Shown here piece after piece: positions 62,449 to 64,000 of a stretch of 64,000 nucleotides of DNA. This stretch comes from Rugamonas sp. A1-17 (GTDB taxonomy: Bacteria > Pseudomonadota > Gammaproteobacteria > Burkholderiales > Burkholderiaceae_D). The stretch spans positions 124,001 through 188,000 of the forward strand of contig JAJLPB010000005.1 of the NCBI GenBank assembly GCA_025548565.1. The letters are read 5' to 3'. Numbering within the stretch: the first letter of the stretch is position 1; each line of letters begins with the position of its first letter. Made by a program: the position numbers and the translations under genes. The notes under the pieces were generated by a model. That model ran no database searches and was not told the DNA's origin. It saw nothing but the letters and a program-made list of their open reading frames with translations.

Positions 62449-64000
<1,552 letters not shown>

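Overview
The window looks like chromosomal DNA of a high-GC betaproteobacterium, most likely Burkholderiales/Oxalobacteraceae of the Massilia-Duganella type. This is inferred from the gyrA / ompA-like / ubiG / gph neighbourhood, a one-piece tmRNA with the tag ANDNSYALAA, the large TonB-receptor plus chitin catabolic locus, and strongly GC-biased third codon positions. No BLAST or tree was run. No rRNA, CRISPR array, integrase or complete insertion sequence was seen.

Layout. (1) 1-18493 is a chitin / N-acetylglucosamine (GlcNAc) locus. A TonB-dependent receptor with a cupin-like partner gene diverges from a GntR-type regulator and a secreted GH18 chitinase. A ten-gene minus-strand operon (18401 down to 7764) encodes GlcNAc kinase, a second GntR regulator, NagA, a SIS-type NagB, an ABC sugar importer, NagZ, an AmpG-like permease and the ABC ATPase. 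A 17-bp motif (GGT-N8-GGTATT) occurs in front of all three transcription units and is the best candidate operator. The implied route is chitin cleavage outside the cytoplasm, oligomer uptake through the TonB receptor and ABC importer, cytoplasmic NagZ cleavage, then kinase, deacetylase and deaminase to fructose-6-phosphate. (2) 18681-24865 holds an 86-bp palindrome, a secreted adhesin-like GIN-domain solenoid, a GspA/GspB (ExeA/ExeB-like) pair, MobB and several small proteins. (3) 25144-27580 is a bufferin-type RiPP operon: a DUF2282 precursor, a DUF692 oxidase fused to its DUF2063 partner, and DoxX. (4) 27577-50254 is mixed housekeeping and stress content: fumarase, FimV-like protein, aminotransferase, HDOD, S9 peptidase, MATE exporter, beta/gamma-crystallins, CbpA/CbpM, LysR/AzoR, an NAD-salvage pair joined to a GGDEF-EAL protein, and a TetR regulator.

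(5) 50445-53236 is accessory-looking: a coiled-coil protein made of exact-length DNA repeats, tmRNA, a run of palindromes, small AT-richer genes and a toxin/antitoxin pair whose toxin is short at the N terminus. (6) 53323-64000 holds a DegT-family aminotransferase, an ECF41 sigma factor with its carboxymuconolactone-decarboxylase-like target (both preceded by the expected ECF41 promoter), MetY, two tandem paralogues with a possible GIY-YIG-like signature, then gph, ubiG, ompA and the 5' part of gyrA.

The items most worth following up are the fused bufferin oxidase/partner gene, the REP-type repeat that has become part of a signal peptide, the shared operator motif of the chitin regulon, the ECF41 promoter pair, and the tandem GIY-YIG-like paralogues.
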